Shown piece by piece: positions 1 to 12,433 of a stretch of DNA of 64,000 nucleotides (position 1 is the first letter of the stretch; each line of letters starts with the position of its first letter). The translations under genes were made by a program, and so were the position numbers. Origin of the DNA: Anomaloglossus baeobatrachus. Lineage: Eukaryota > Chordata > Amphibia > Anura > Aromobatidae. Location: positions 549,125,597 through 549,189,596 of the forward strand of contig NC_134358.1 in NCBI RefSeq assembly GCF_048569485.1, in the 5' to 3' direction. The notes under the pieces were generated by a model. It saw only the letters and a program-made list of their open reading frames with translations, did not search any database and was not told the origin of the DNA.

Positions 1-248
1 CTGTGTATTTTTGCAGTGAGTTTGAGTTTTGTTTTTTCCCTGTCTGTCTATTTGTGGGGGATTAATCACTCCTGTCCCGGCCCTCTCCAAGGTTGGAGAA
101 GAGGGGTTATTAGAGCAGGGCTGGTCAGAAGCAGGGTTAGGTTGGCGGTCCAGACCTCTTCACCATAAGGAAAAGGGATAAGGGTCAGCTAATGCGCACT
201 AATTTAAGGGTCAGTCTTGAAGCCCCAGTCCCCTTATAGCACATGACA
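1..248 (+). mobile_element. LTR-type fossil fragment
   Basis: A partial copy, cut by the window edge, of a family seen again at 3206-5149 and, reversed, at 27649-28998. The shared landmarks are the GAGTTTTG stretch, CTGTCTGTCTATTT, then ACTCCTGTCC followed by a C/T-rich block, and an end in TGACA. Family assignment as an LTR rests on the TG...CA ends of the longer copies. Old and broken. Confidence 0.4.
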
Positions 249-463
249 TCAATTCATGAAAGCCCACCAGTTGCAACAACGTGAACGCTCTCTGATGGGA
301 CCCCAGATCTAAAATTTATCAAACATGCTTAGCCTGGGCTAAAAGCCCACAAATTTAAAGGGCAGGCAGAATCGGGGAAATTTGGCAACTCTATTGAGAG
401 TGTAGGAAGTCTGTTATGCCAGAACGCTCAGATGCTCAGCATGACATAGACACACAAGAGTAA

Positions 464-1046
464 AGCGGGCTTTACACGCTACGACATCGCTAATGCAGAG
501 TCGTTGGGGTCACGGAATTCGTGACGCACATCCGGCCGCATTAGCGATGCCGTTGCGTGTGACACCGTTAAGCGATTTTGCATCGTTGCAAAAACGTGCA
601 AAATCGCTAATCGGCGGCACGGGGGTCCATTCTCAAATCTCGTTACTGCAGCAGTAACGAGGTTGTTCCTCGTTCCTGTGGCAGCACACATCGCTCCGTG
701 TGACGCCGCAGGAACGAGGAGGCTCCCCTTACCTGCCTCCCGGCCGCTATGCGGAAGGAAGGAGGTGGGCGGGATGTTACGTCCCGCTCATCTCCGCCCC
801 TCCGCTGCTATTGGGCGGCGGTTCAGTGACGTTTCAGTGACGTCGCTGTGACGCCGCACGGACCGCCCCCTTAGAAAGGAGGCGGTTCGCCGGTCACAGC
901 GATGTCGCCGGACAGGTAAGTATGTGTGACGGCTGTGGGCGATGTTGTGCGGCACGGGCAGCGATATGCCCGTGTCGCGCAACAGATGGGGGCGGGTACC
1001 CACACTAGCGATATCGGGACCGATATCGCAGTGTGTAAAGTAGCCT
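464..1046. mobile_element. TAA-flanked MITE, family H (copy A)
   Basis: Non-autonomous DNA element with terminal inverted repeats (left GGGCTTTACACGCTACGACA, right end the inverse of a diverged copy). It is flanked by TAA on the left and TTA on the right. Five other copies lie in the window (6974, 8883, 36983, 38264, 50928), and the perfect TAA duplications at 38264 and 50928 suggest a PIF/Harbinger-type TWA target. The interior is GC- and CpG-rich with several short inverted repeats, such as GCGATTTTGCATCGTTGCAA. No protein is encoded. Superfamily is inferred from the target site only. Confidence 0.75.
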
Positions 1047-1308
1047 TTACAGTGGGAATGGTATAGAAGGAAGGCCCTGGCGATAGAGAGAGGGGAGAGG
1101 GGACACCTCCTGAAACTCACCAGAGTCTCTACTCTACATATGGGTCCTACCCACCATCACTGTCCCATGCCTAGTTCCTCGCTCGCCCTGAATTCACCCT
1201 GGCTAGTGAGAAGCCCAGCAAGAACACTAGTCTCACCACTTCAATAATATTACACAAGGTAAGGGAGAGAGAAAGAGGAAAAAAAACACAAAAAGGAAAA
1301 ACAGTTAA

Positions 1309-1472
1309 GGCCCTGTCACACACAGATAAAAATCTGCGGCAGATCTGTGGTTGCAGTGAAATTGTGGACAATCAGTGCCAGGTTTGTGGCTGTGTACAAA
1401 TGGAACAATATGTCCATGATTTCACTGCAACCACAGATCTGCCAAAGCTTTATCTCTGTGTGTGACGGGGCC
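1309..1472. mobile_element. 164-bp TTAA-flanked MITE
   Basis: A short element whose ends are inverted copies: GGCCCTGTCACACACAG on the left and its near-perfect inverse on the right. Most of each half pairs with the other (GCAGATCTGTGGTTGCAGTG recurs inverted). TTAA lies on both sides (1305-1308 and 1473-1476), the target of piggyBac-type transposases. No coding capacity. Confidence 0.7.
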
Positions 1473-1476
1473 TTAA

Positions 1477-2597
1477 CTCAAATACAGCTAAACACCACCG
1501 CTGCAATAGTCACAACTCCTCAGCTTCTTCCAGAGACAGGCTCCTTCCAAAGTGGTCAGCAATAGATTGACAATCTATAACCGACGTCAGATGATAAGAC
1601 ACGTGACTTTTTATAGTGAAGGTCACAAATAGCTGCACCAGAGATTAAAGCTACAAAGGATAGCCATATAGGAAAGAGTCCTTAACCCCTACAGGGCTAA
1701 AAGAAAGCAGATACACTCAAATACAAGTTTTTAAATCTGCAAACAATAAAGCGTTGTGAGTTTCTGGTCCCAGACTCTACAGAGCGGTACACATCCATGA
1801 CAGTCTCCCCGATGTTCTAAAAGTTGGCAAAAATGATGTACTCGCACCAAAAGGCATAGTCTAAAAATTCACTGCAGTGTGGGAACACATGTGAATGGCA
1901 TCAGTATCAAACCCTTTCTGTATAATAGGCCTCTGATCATTATCTGCTGACATCTTGCATTTTTTCTTGTCTTCCAGCCACTCATAAGCTCATTGAGACG
2001 TAAAATGAAAAGCATCAGCCTCCGTCTTAGAGGATCAATATTCACTTTGTGCTTTCAATTCTTATTTTCAGCTTTTTATTTGCAGATTTGGCTGATAAAA
2101 AAAGCCCCAAAATATTTTGATGGTTTAAATATTAAAAACTCTAAACTTTCCCTGACCTTTAAGTTCACGTATAGACGGCGGATATAAAATAAATGCGCGT
2201 TTGCAAGGTCATTGAATGGTTTCAAAATGATATTTACTTAATGGGAAAATGTTCCTGGAGCCGAGGTTCTCACAGTTGAGCGTTATATAATGAGGTTTTA
2301 TTTCCATCATTTTGGATCTGTTATTTTTACTTTTCATTATCCATCAAACCTTTGTTGTTATTTTTTTGGTGTTTTTTCCCTTAGAAGTTTTAGTCCACAG
2401 TTCATTGCCTATGATACCATTAAAATAGTTTAATCCCTAAGCACTATTGCTCATTAGTTCATTAATTAGGGTTATTCCCATTTTTAGAAACTGTATTGTC
2501 AGATGAATTTTGGAAATACAACCAACTTTTCAATTTACTGCTTTAAAATTTTTCAGTCATGGTTGAGATGTTATGACTTTTATTTACGGCTCGTTAA
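1477..2597. other. No gene or repeat recognised
   Basis: AT-rich sequence with no frame that looks coding, no tandem array and no clear inverted repeat. It could be unique intergenic DNA or very old repeat remains. Confidence 0.4.
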
Positions 2598-3121
2598 TGT
2601 GATGCTAGTCACTACTTACGGGTAGTACAAATGGTAGAGTAGTCAGGAAAGCCGGGGTCTGGTAACAGAATGACATGTATATACACAGGGAGTACACAGA
2701 GGCGTAGTCAGGTCAATATCCGAGGGTCAGAATTCTGGGAAGACACGTAATGGATTCAGGGAGTAAACTGAGATGTGGTCAGGCAACGGTCCGCGGTTGA
2801 AATCCAGGGAGTCAAGACACGAAGAGAGAGCAGGCAGGGAGGAGTCAAACAGACCGGGGTCAGGAAACCAGACCATAGGCAGGAACTCAAGCCTACAGCA
2901 CAACTACAGAACAAGAATGTATGACTGGCAAGATTCTGGAGGAGCATGCTCACTAAAGAAGCAGAGCAGTTAGCCAGAACATTGAACAACTGAGCAATCA
3001 GCACCTCCCAGAACCAGCATGGAAGCCAGCGCTATCAATCAACCTGCCAGCCATTAGTCTAGGAAAATGCAGCAGAGCATCTCGTAATGTGCAAGATGCT
3101 CTGCACAGAGGAATCATGACA
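2598..3121. mobile_element. Putative solo LTR
   Basis: A block of about 524 bp starting TGTGATGCTAGTCACTAC and ending GAATCATGACA, so it has the TG...CA termini of an LTR. The target-site duplication is weak (GTT on both sides at best), so the boundaries are tentative. No internal retroelement genes are attached. Confidence 0.4.
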
Positions 3122-3205
3122 GTTGCATTGGAGACTGACCACCACTGCTAGACATCAGAACATGCGTGTGGATGTCACACAGAGTTTTGCACGAACTTCA
3201 CCAGC

Positions 3206-5149
3206 TGTCATGCCGGCGTCGGGCTCTGTTCACGTTGCAGATGCTGATACTCCACCCGATGGTTTCTCTGGTGTCTCTGATTAACACAGGCAGACTGGGA
3301 CATAAACCTGCTGTGTGCTCAGTCATAATCAGCCTAGCAAGAGTTAACCTCTACTAGTCTGCTTGTTAGGCTCCTTTGATCACATGTTGTGAGGAGTCCA
3401 ATCACATTTGCTCCTCTCAAACGTAAGCTGGATGAAATCTTCTACCCATGCCAGCTATAGGTTATACTGTGTTGGTCTGTGTGTTTTCGTGTCCTAGACT
3501 ATCTGGAAAGTGTTGCTTTTTGCCTGTAGTGGTTGGGCATTTTACTTGTCATCTTGTTCCCTCCCTGCTCTTGTTTTCCTCTTATCTTTTATTGTCCTAT
3601 ACCTCTGTGAGCTCGTGCTGTGTAACAGAGTTTTGGTTTCCCCTGTCTGTCTATTTCAGTGGGTTTAACCCTTTCAGAACCAATGACGTATATATATGCA
3701 CTTGGCCGTATCTGTCTCTTTAATGTGGGCTCACGTGGTGAGCCTGCATCATTCCCTGCACACGTCTGCTAATTCTAATCAACAGACATGTGCAGCTAAC
3801 AGGCGTGGGTAGATGTCTGATCCACCGGCTCCTGTTAACCCTTTAGAGCGTGCTGTCAAACTCTGATAGCGGGATCTAATCTGCTCTGGCTGAAATCACG
3901 CTGTTCCCCGCCACCACTGTGTAGCCATGACAGCACGGGGTCAGATGGTGACCCCTGCTGTCGCTGTTATGACTCACTTCCTGTGAATGCCGGCAGAGCA
4001 CCGGTGCTCACAAGACGTCAGCATTTCTTCTGATCAAAGCGATTGGAGACTACAGGCATAAAGTCCCCTTGAGGGACTAGTAAAATCATTAAAAAATGTA
4101 CAAAAAAAAAAGTTTAAAAAGAATTTGAAAAAACCCAAAACCTAAAAGTTGAAATCACCCCTTATTGCCCCTTTGAAAATAAAATATTAATAATCAAAAA
4201 TACATGTTTGGTATTGCTGTGTTCAGAAATGCCCGATGTATCAAAATATATAAATCAATTAATCTTATCAGTAATTGGCGTAACGAGAAAAAAAACAAAA
4301 TGCTAGAATTACGTTTTTTTTTGGTGCCCGCAACATTGCATTACAATGCAATAACAGGCGATCAAAACATTGTATCTACCCCAAAATGGTATCATTAAAA
4401 GCATCAGCTCAAGACACAAAAAATAAGCTGTCACTAAGCCCCAGATCCGAGAAAATAAGAACGCAACGCATCTCAGAAAATGGTGACAAAAGCGCAATTC
4501 TTTTTCTTTTTTTTTTTTAGAAACTTCTGAATATTTTTTCACCACATAGATAAAAGTAAACTATACTTGTTTGGTATCTACAAACTCATACTGACCTGGG
4601 AAATCATAATGCCAGGTCAGTTTTACCATATAGTTAACATAGTAAATAAAAATTCCAAAAAACAAATGTGCAATTACACTTATTTTTTGCAATTTTACTG
4701 TACTTTAAATTTTTTTCCTGTTTTCCAATACAATATGGGGCAGAAAGAATAGTGTATTTTAAAAGTGCAACTCGTCCCGCAAAAATCATGCCCTCATATG
4801 GCTGTATTGGTGTTGTTTTCGGTTTTTCCTTCCCTTCTTCCAAGAGCCATAACCTTTTTAGGTTATAGCTCTTGGATGAAGGGGAAGAAAAAAACAAAAA
4901 CAAAAAAAATGGAAAATCGCCAGGGGGTGAAGGGTTAATCTCACTCCTGTCCTGGACCTCCCTGGGGGAGGGGGAGGGGGAGGGGAAGGAGGTATCCCAT
5001 CAGGACTGCTCAGGAGTAGGGCCAGGAAGGAGGCTAAAGCATCCCCACCTTTATGAGTATCGCTGAGACTAAGGATAGCATAGGACCAACTAGCCTGAGA
5101 GTCAGCTTAGGAGCCACGGTTTCCTGCTATCCCCATAGTCATCATAACA
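3206..5149 (+). mobile_element. LTR-type fossil split by a TTAA element
   Basis: The outer parts (3206-3668 and 4935-5149) join into one LTR-like sequence that starts TGTCATGCCGG and ends ATAACA. Across the junction it matches the copies at 1-248 and 27649-28998. A 1.27-kb DNA element was inserted into it. Old, broken, no proteins. Confidence 0.5.
3669..4934. mobile_element. Non-autonomous TTAA element, piggyBac-like
   Basis: Starts CCCTTTCAGAACC and ends in the inverse of CCCTTCACCCCC. TTAA is duplicated exactly at 3665-3668 and 4935-4938, which together with the CCC terminus points to piggyBac-type transposition. The interior is AT-rich with homopolymer runs and holds no transposase frame. 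It also has a hairpin near the right end (AAGAGCCATAACC with its inverse at about 4844-4875). It interrupts an LTR fossil, so it is the younger of the two. Confidence 0.65.
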
Positions 5150-6310
5150 GTATAATAATGAGAACTTACATAGGGACAAAGTATTGAACACATGAAGAAA
5201 GATAGGTGAAAAAAAACATGGAAAGTCATGACACCAGCTGAAATCTACCAGTAATTTGAAAGCAACCCTGCCACTTAGTAAAACATTATGTCACCTGGCT
5301 CAACTGATGGCTATAAAAAGGTGACACATTACCAAAGTGTCACACAACAAACATCTCATGATGGGTAAAACCAGTGAGCTGTCTCAAGACCTTTGAAACC
5401 TTATTATTGCAAAAATATACTGATGTCATTAGTTACAGAAGAATTTCTAAACTACAAAATGTTCCAGTGAACAGTGTTGGGGGCCATAATCCAGAAGTGG
5501 AAAGAACATAATTTCACCATAAACCGGCCACAACCAGGTGCTTTCAACAAATTTTTGACAAGAGTGAAAATAATTATCAAAAGAGTTGTCCGAGAGCCAA
5601 GAGCCACCTGTAGAAAGCTACAGAAAGACCTGGAATCAGCAGGTACAAGTGTTTCAAAGAAAACAATAAGTAATGCACTCCCCCTCCATGGCCTGTATGC
5701 ACGCTCCTGTATGCACGCTCACCATGCAAGACTCCATTGCTGAATAAAAGCATGTTCAAGTGGGTTTAAAATTTCCTCAACAACATTTAGTTGAAACACT
5801 GGGAGAATATTGTCTGGTCAGATGGGACCGAAATTGATATTTTTGGATGTCATAATGCACACCATGTTTGGAGGCCAAAATGGAAATCGCCCCCAAAACA
5901 CCAACAGTGAAGTGTGGAGGTGGGAACATCATGGTGTGGGGCTGTTTTTCCGCAGACGGCACTGGCAAACTTCATATGATTGAAAGAAGGATGAATGGAC
6001 AAATGTACTGAGACATTCTAGACAAAAATCTGCTGCCATCTACCAGGATGATGAAGATATAATGATAGTGGACATTTCAGCAAGACACTGATCCCAAACA
6101 CACAGCCAAGGAAACTCTCAATTGGTTTCAGAGAAAGATAAAAGCTACTAGAATGGCCGAGCCGATCACCGGAGCTGAATCCAATAGAATATGTATGGAA
6201 GAATCTAAAATTCAGAGTTCATAGAAGGAACCGGGACCTGCAGGATGTGAAGAGTGTTTGTGTGGAAGAATGGCCAAAATCCCACCTGAGCAATGCAGGT
6301 AACTGGCGGT
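5150..6310 (+). pseudogene. Degenerate Tc1-like transposase
   Basis: An old Tc1 copy. Recognisable in order are a start like MGKTSELSQDL near 5360, helix-turn-helix remains near 5474-5740, a WSDGTEIDIFG stretch near 5815-5850 corresponding to the first catalytic Asp, [19 protein letters not shown] near 5920-5970, a [12 protein letters not shown]-like segment near 6076-6115, and [16 protein letters not shown] near 6165-6210. These sit in different frames with many stops. The right end is lost, and terminal repeats could not be fixed. Clearly a different lineage and far older than the Tc1 copies at 20085 and 56818. Confidence 0.75.
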
Positions 6311-6970
6311 GTTCATATACTTTTTTTTACCCGTTGCATTATATGGAATGCGGCCTCTCACAAAGTATCACAGGACAACCCCAAACTGCCTGGGAAAGAC
6401 TATAAAGCCAAGAAATCATTATCATACGGTGGCACAATGGGAAGACTCCCTTTATTTAAAATGTTATATTATTGATTCTCAGTTTTACAAGTTAATTGTC
6501 CAGACAGAGTTGGAGGCTACGGGTCATCATGTGCCCATGAGATTACAGAGAGTACCATACACCCAAATTTAGGAAGGGGTAAAGGCATTTGGACATCTTG
6601 ACCTCACACCTCATTGGTGTCTGGTTGTCTTTATGGTTTCCCCGCCGCCTCTATTCTGTTCAGTGTGGATATTACTGTCATCGTTTTTCTATGTCATTAG
6701 ACATTTTATAGAATAATCAACATTTATTATCCGGCTTCGCTCACTAAACTAATTTATAGTGCACTAAACCTTATTCATTTGTCTCCTCTCCTGATCTCCG
6801 TCTCATACATCAGGTCTAATTGCCCTGCTTGTCACCATGCTATAATCTCCAATTCATCAGTGTTCCTCCTTAACCTTGCAAGAATTTTCCAAGATGTGCT
6901 CTATAAGTCAGTGTTCATGATTGCTAGTGAGTTTATATCAATTCAAGACATCTTTGAAAAGGCACGGTCT
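6311..6970. other. No gene or repeat recognised
   Basis: Mixed-composition DNA between the dead Tc1 copy and a MITE. Short open frames are present but show no family resemblance. Confidence 0.4.
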
Positions 6971-6973
6971 TAG

Positions 6974-7069
6974 GGGGGCTTTGCACGTTGTGACATCGCT
7001 ACTGCGATCTCGTCGGGGTCAAAGTGACGCACATCCGGCGCCAGTAACGACATCGCAACGTGTAAAGCC
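6974..7069. mobile_element. TAA-flanked MITE family H, 96-bp deletion copy (B)
   Basis: The shortest copy of the family at 464. Little but the two terminal repeats remains (GGGCTTTGCACGTTGTGACA and its inverse ending CGTGTAAAGCC). TAG occurs on both sides. It shows that internally deleted copies were mobilised, or that the interior was lost after insertion. Confidence 0.7.
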
Positions 7070-7073
7070 TAGT

Positions 7074-7460
7074 TACTATGTTTTCAGTTAGCACCTGTTC
7101 ACATTTGTTGGATGTGTGGGTCAGTTTTTTGATATTTCTAGTGAGTCTTTTTCTGACTGGGCACTCCGCCCTAAGACCTGGCTGTTCATAACCATTGTAG
7201 CAGGAGCCTAGCTGCCCATGCATGGAGGTTTTCAGTCCAAATAGTGGCATTTTTCCCAGATATGGATGTTTTTAACCTAGATAGTGGCATTTAAGTTAGG
7301 TTCCCGGATTACAGAAATATACCTTGCCGTTTGGTTTCCGGGCTTACATGCATTGGCCAATACATAAACTAAATATCTCTCTTTTGCAGTAATGCAGTGC
7401 CATATTTTCCCTAGTACATTTTTGGCTTTTTTCAGTGTGCAACTGTTTGCATTTATATTT
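7074..7460 (+). repeat. Dispersed repeat family P, probable diverged copy
   Basis: Contains the core GCAGTAATGCA near 7388 and a downstream GTGCAACTGT. It has the same order of landmarks as the loci at 17885 and 49510, plus an AGCACCTGTTCACA-like motif near 7090. Too diverged to define ends. Confidence 0.35.
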
Positions 7461-7587
7461 ACACTGGCATAGACTTGGTATGAGAATTTACGCTGGCACA
7501 GACGTTTTATGAGACTTTATGAAGGCACAGAGTTGGTATGCAACTCTATAATAGCAAAGACTTGGCATGAGACTGTGCGATGACATA

Positions 7588-8786
7588 TGTGGCGCCCTGG
7601 ACAAGCCAGGTCGTCACAGGACTACACCAACACACCCCACACCCCGGTTAGGCACACCAAAGCCAAACACAAAATCCTTGTTGCCTTCCTCCAGGGGCTG
7701 ATGTCCACACCAGGGGGTGGGCCAGGCGGTTCGTCCCGCCCACCGAGGAGTTCACAGTCCTGGAGGCGGGAAAAGGAAGTTAGTTGAGTTTGGAGTTGAG
7801 TTTAGAGAGGAGTTGAAGTGAGAGGAGTGAAGTGGTAGAGGAGCAGACTGAAGGCGGTCCGGGTGTGTGGCCCGGACGGCACAGCAAGGTTGGCAGACGG
7901 TGGTGACTGTCTGCAGGAGAGGCCGATTGGAGCGAACCGTAAGGACCGTGGACGGGCGGTGGCCCGGCGGTACCGGACCGGAGAGCAAAGAGAAGCCAGC
8001 ACCATCCAGCAGGGCTTACGGACCCCAACAAGGCTTGGAGTCGCCGTTAAATTTGTCAAATCCGTTAGCAAAGGGAACCTCCGGGGTTTCCCAGCAGCCA
8101 AGACCCGATTGAAGGCAACCGCTCAAACCGTAGTGGGAAACACAGTCACCGCCAAGGCTACAGTTCCCAGGGCCAGAGCCTGCGGGCAAAAGGGGCTCCC
8201 TCAGCATCCATCCAAGCTGGGGAGCGGGTTACCGGTGGGAAGCCATTGGAACTATAAACACAACGTAGGTGCAGGGAAAGGCAGTCACCATCAACCTACC
8301 GGGAGGAGAAACACTGCAGCCGTCTGTGGGACCCATCCATCCAGCCGTTTGTTTTACCAGAGACTCCGTGTGAATTACTGGCTGAGTGAGTACCACCGTG
8401 CCGTGCGGCACAGCGCTGCCCCCCATGACCCTGCACCTCACCAGGCCCCGTAACCCGCCTGACACACATCCCTACCCCACACCGGGCCCCGGGACAACCA
8501 ACCCCCCTACCCACGGAGGGGAGAACCAACATCCAAGCTGCTCACTGTCATCGCTCCCGGGATCCCCGTCCAGAGCAGCAGTGGTGTCACAACCTCACCA
8601 CAACCGTGGGTGGCGTCACGGACAATATCCCTAAACCAAACCACCCCCCTTTCCCTCACGGGCGAGGAGCGCCGCTCGAGTCCCCGGGATCCGGCCCGTC
8701 GCTCGAGCCACCACCGAGCAGCAGCAGCAGCAGCGGCCGGACCCGAGCAGTGGGTGAGCGCGGCGTCCCCTCCTCCGCACGCGACA
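7588..8786 (+). mobile_element. Solo LTR, family L (copy 1)
   Basis: A 1.2-kb LTR starting TGTGGCGCCCTGG and ending GCGACA, with a 4-bp target duplication CATA at 7584-7587 and 8787-8790. It is closely similar to the copy at 10069. There is no primer-binding site, gag or pol beside it, so it is a solo LTR left by recombination. The 4-bp duplication fits Ty3/Gypsy or retroviral integration; I cannot tell which. Confidence 0.8.
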
Positions 8787-8882
8787 CATAGAGTGTATGA
8801 GACTCTACAATGTCACATTCTTAGGATTAGACTCTACAATGGCACAAACGTACAATGAGACTTTATGATGGCACAGACTTAA

Positions 8883-9154
8883 GAGGGCTTTACACGCTAC
8901 GATATCGTTAACGTATCGCTCATCTAAGCCCCTCTGCTTCTATTGGCCGCCTGCCGTGTGACGTCGCTGTGATGACGCACGACCCGCCTTTATAGAAAGG
9001 AGGCAGATCGCCGGCCAGAGCGACGTCGCAGGACAGGTAAGCCGTGTAACGGGGAGCGCGATTTTGTGCGTGACGGGCAGCGATATGCCCGTGTCGCACA
9101 AACGATGGGGGCGGGTACGCTCGCTAGCGATATCGGTACCGTGTAAAGCCCCCT
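8883..9154. mobile_element. TAA-flanked MITE family H, 272-bp copy (C)
   Basis: Internally shortened relative to copies A, D, E and F. Left end GAGGGCTTTACACGCTACGA, right end the inverse, flanked TAA and TTA. It retains the right-hand GCGATATGCCCGTGTCGCAC hairpin region. Sits in the old 31-bp minisatellite. Confidence 0.75.
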
Positions 9155-10068
9155 TTAGCGTGAGACTTTAAGTTGGGAGAGATTTCGTATAAGACTATGA
9201 GACTCTACAATTGCAAAGACATTTATGAAACTCTGATGGCACCAACTTGATTAGAAACGGTATGATAGCCCAGACTGTTATAAGACTCAACAATAGCGCA
9301 GATTTAATTTGAGACTCTAAAATATGGTAGCACAGATTGTATGAGACTCTATGATGGAGAATTGTTCCAACATTCTTAATATTTCTAAAAGTGTAAACTT
9401 TAGATATAAAAACACCAGGTTTCATGGTAGTTTTACACTAAAACAAATAACTAAAAGTTTAATAAAACAATAAACAAACAATAGAACTTTATTTACTGTA
9501 TAAGTGGTAATACCTACTAAAATAGAATTAAAGAGAAAAACTCAAAATGGGTATATTGTTCCAGGAATCCCATCTTTTCTAGTAAAGCAAAGAGGGAGGG
9601 GGCAAGGCTGCACAGCTAAATACACATACAAGGTAACAAAAAGGCGAGGGTGCAAACCTACCAAGGAATATATAATGGGAGAAAAAGAGTAGGCATAAAG
9701 CACTCAACTCACCAGATAGATTCAAAAAGTAACAAAAATATTTATTAAGTACATGACAGTGCAAAAACACCATTAAAAACCACTCAGACACCTGTCCCAT
9801 GGACCCAACAATAAAGTGCTAATGCAAGGGGCATATACATGCATGCATAATAATACAAGATATTAGAAACAAATATAAGTAATGGAGCCCAAGATGACCT
9901 GGGCAAGTTTCCTAAAGGAAGCAAACGCCCTGAGACATGCAAGAAGAATAATAAGCCACCAAAGAGAGGGTCCAGAAGGGAAAACTTACAAAATAAAGGC
10001 AAAATTAAGCCATAGTAAGGTGCCAGACAGATGAGCACCGACCCTACGCGTGCTGCTCTATAGCAAGA

Positions 10069-12223
10069 TGTGGCGCCCTGGACAAGCCAGGTCGTCACAG
10101 AACTACACCAACACACCCCACACTCCCGGTCAGGCACACCGAAGTCAAACACAAAATCCTTGTTGCCTCCCTCCAGGGGCTGATGTCCACATCAGGGGGT
10201 GGGCCAGGTGGTTGGCCCCGCCCACCGAGGAGTTCACAGTCCTGGAGGCGGGAAAAGGAGTCAGATTAGTTTTGAAGTTTGAGAAGTGAGGAGTGAAGTG
10301 AAGTGGCAGTAGAGGAGACTGAACTGGGTGCAAAACACCTAAAAAACATCACTATGGGGAGATAAGGTATGCACACCAGTGACTATGGAAGGGGAATACA
10401 TGCAATAGCAGAAACTGCTGTGTGAATACTGACATGAAAAATTCAATAGCTATGTGTAAGAATGAAATGTGAAAAATGGAACCTGCATTACTGCCATGAA
10501 TATATGAATAAAGAGAAATTTAGCTACTGAATTGATCAATGCAATAGAGCCCCAACACTACGCCAAAGTATTTCTCTACGTTGGGGTCCCTAGCTTGTGT
10601 GTGTCCTCTCATGCAGTTAAAAAACGTTTGGAACTGTTAGTGTTGGGGCTCTATTGCATTGATCAATTCAGTAGCTAAATTTCTCTTTATTCATATATTC
10701 ATGGCAGTAATGCAGGTTCCATTTTTCACATTTCATTCTTACACATAGCTATTGAATTTTTCATGTCAGTATTCACACAGCAGTTTCTGCTATTGCATGT
10801 ATTCCCCTTCCATAGTCACTGGTGTGCATACCTTATCTCCCCATAGTGATGTTTTTTAGGTGTTTTGCACCCAGTTCAGACATAGAATGGAGTTCCAAAC
10901 GTTATTCCTTAATGTTAGTCGTTTTTCGTTTGTGAACCCTCCCCATACACACCTATTGCCAATCCACATCGTATATATAGCCTGGGTCTCAGCTTCCCAT
11001 ACACGGTAGGTTTTTTAACTGCATGAGAGGACACACACAAGCTAGGGACCCCAACGTAGAGAAATACTTTGGCGTAGTGTTGGGGCTCTATTGCATTGAT
11101 CAATTCAGTAGCTAAATTTCTCTTTATTCATATATTCATGGCAGTAATGCAGGTTCCATTTTTCACATTTCATTCTTACACATAGCTATTGAATTTTTCA
11201 TGTCAGTATTCACACAGCAGTTTCTGCTATTGCATGTATTCCCCTTCCATAGTCACTGGTGTGCATACCTTATCTCCCCGCAGTAGAGGAGACTGACCGT
11301 GTCCGGGTGCGTGGCCTGGGCACATACAGCAAGGTTGGCAGACGGTGGTGACCGTCTGCAGGAGAGGCTAATTGGAGCAAACCGTAAGGACCGTGGACAG
11401 GCGGTGGCCCGATGGTACCGGATCGGAGAGCAAAGAGAAGCCAGCACCATCCAGCAGGGGCTTACAGACCCCAACCAGGCTAGGAGTCGCTGTAAAACTG
11501 GTCAAATCCGTTAGTGAAGGGAACCTCCGGGGTTTCCCAGCAGTCAAGACCCAATTGAAGGCAACAGCTCACACCGTAAGGGGAAACACAGTCATCACCA
11601 AGGCTACAGTTCCCAGGGCCAGAGCCTGCGGGCAAAAGGGGCTCCTCCGGCATCCATCCAAGCTGGGGAGCGGGTTACCGGTGGGAACCCATTGGAACCG
11701 TAAACACAACACAGGTGCAGGGAAAGGCAGTCACCATCAACCTACCGGGAGAACTGCCGCAGCCGTCTGTGGGACCCGTCCATCCAGTTGTTTGTTTTAC
11801 CGGAGACTTTGTATTCATCATTGACTGAGTGAGTACCACCGTGCCGTGCGGCACCGCACTGCCTCCGCGACCCTGCACCTCGCCAGGCCCCGTAACCCAC
11901 CTGCCATCCATCCCTACCCCTCACCGGGCCCCGGGACAACCAACCCCCCTACCCACGGAGAGGAGAACCAACATCCAAGCTGCTCCCTGTCATCGCTCCC
12001 GGGATCCCCGTCCAGAGCAGCGGTGGTGTCACAACCTCACCACAACCGTGGGTGGCGTCACGGACAATACCAATCCCTAAAACCATTCCCCTTTTCACTC
12101 ACGGGCGAGGAACGCCGCTCGAGTCCCCGGGATCCGGCCCACCGCTTGAGCCACCACCGAGCAGCAGCAGCAGCCGGACCCGAGCAGTGGGTGAGCGCAG
12201 CATCCCCTCCTCCGCCCGTGACA
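10069..12223 (+). mobile_element. Solo LTR, family L (copy 2), carrying an insert
   Basis: Same LTR as at 7588: starts TGTGGCGCCCTGG, ends CCGTGACA, with target duplication AAGA at 10065-10068 and 12224-12227. Without its 957-bp insert it would be close to 1.2 kb. No retroelement genes adjoin it. The similarity to copy 1 suggests a recent common source. Confidence 0.8.
10323..11279. mobile_element. Family P insert: inverted plus tandem copies, 17-bp duplication
   Basis: A 957-bp insert bounded by a 17-bp direct duplication (GCAGTAGAGGAGACTGA at 10306-10322 and 11280-11296). It is made of three copies of one module: 10323-10627 inverted, then direct copies at about 10639-10880 and 10990-11279. 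Each carries GGCAGTAATGCAGGTTCC. A long, variable target duplication with tandem and inverted partial terminal repeats is what Penelope-like retroelements leave. That assignment is inference, since no reverse transcriptase is present. Confidence 0.6.
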
Positions 12224-12433
12224 AAGAGCTTCATCAGGGAAGGTAATAGAGCATGAGGAAAAAGCACACATATAAATACAGAAATATAATAAAAAAAATC
12301 AAATACCGGTGTTGTGTTTAGATCAAGCAGCGCGTTCTGCTGATACTCCGAGCGTCTGGAAGTAGCCAACAACCGGAAGTACATCAGCGTGCAAGGGCAA
12401 AAGTTTACCCCCGTTGCGACGAATAGTAACAAT

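Larger units (their letters stand above)
7465..9365. repeat. Old ~31-bp minisatellite split by two insertions
   Basis: Degenerate units resembling TATGAGACTCTATGATGGC plus ACAGACTTG occur at 7465-7587, 8787-8880 and 9157-9365. They are separated by a solo LTR and a MITE. The units are strongly diverged, so the array predates both insertions. Confidence 0.7.

Noticed and set aside
7863-8465. 196-codon frame in the LTR at 7588 and a similar one at 11372
   Set aside because: GC-rich LTR sequence open by composition; the two LTR copies do not keep the frame consistently and no retroelement domain is visible.
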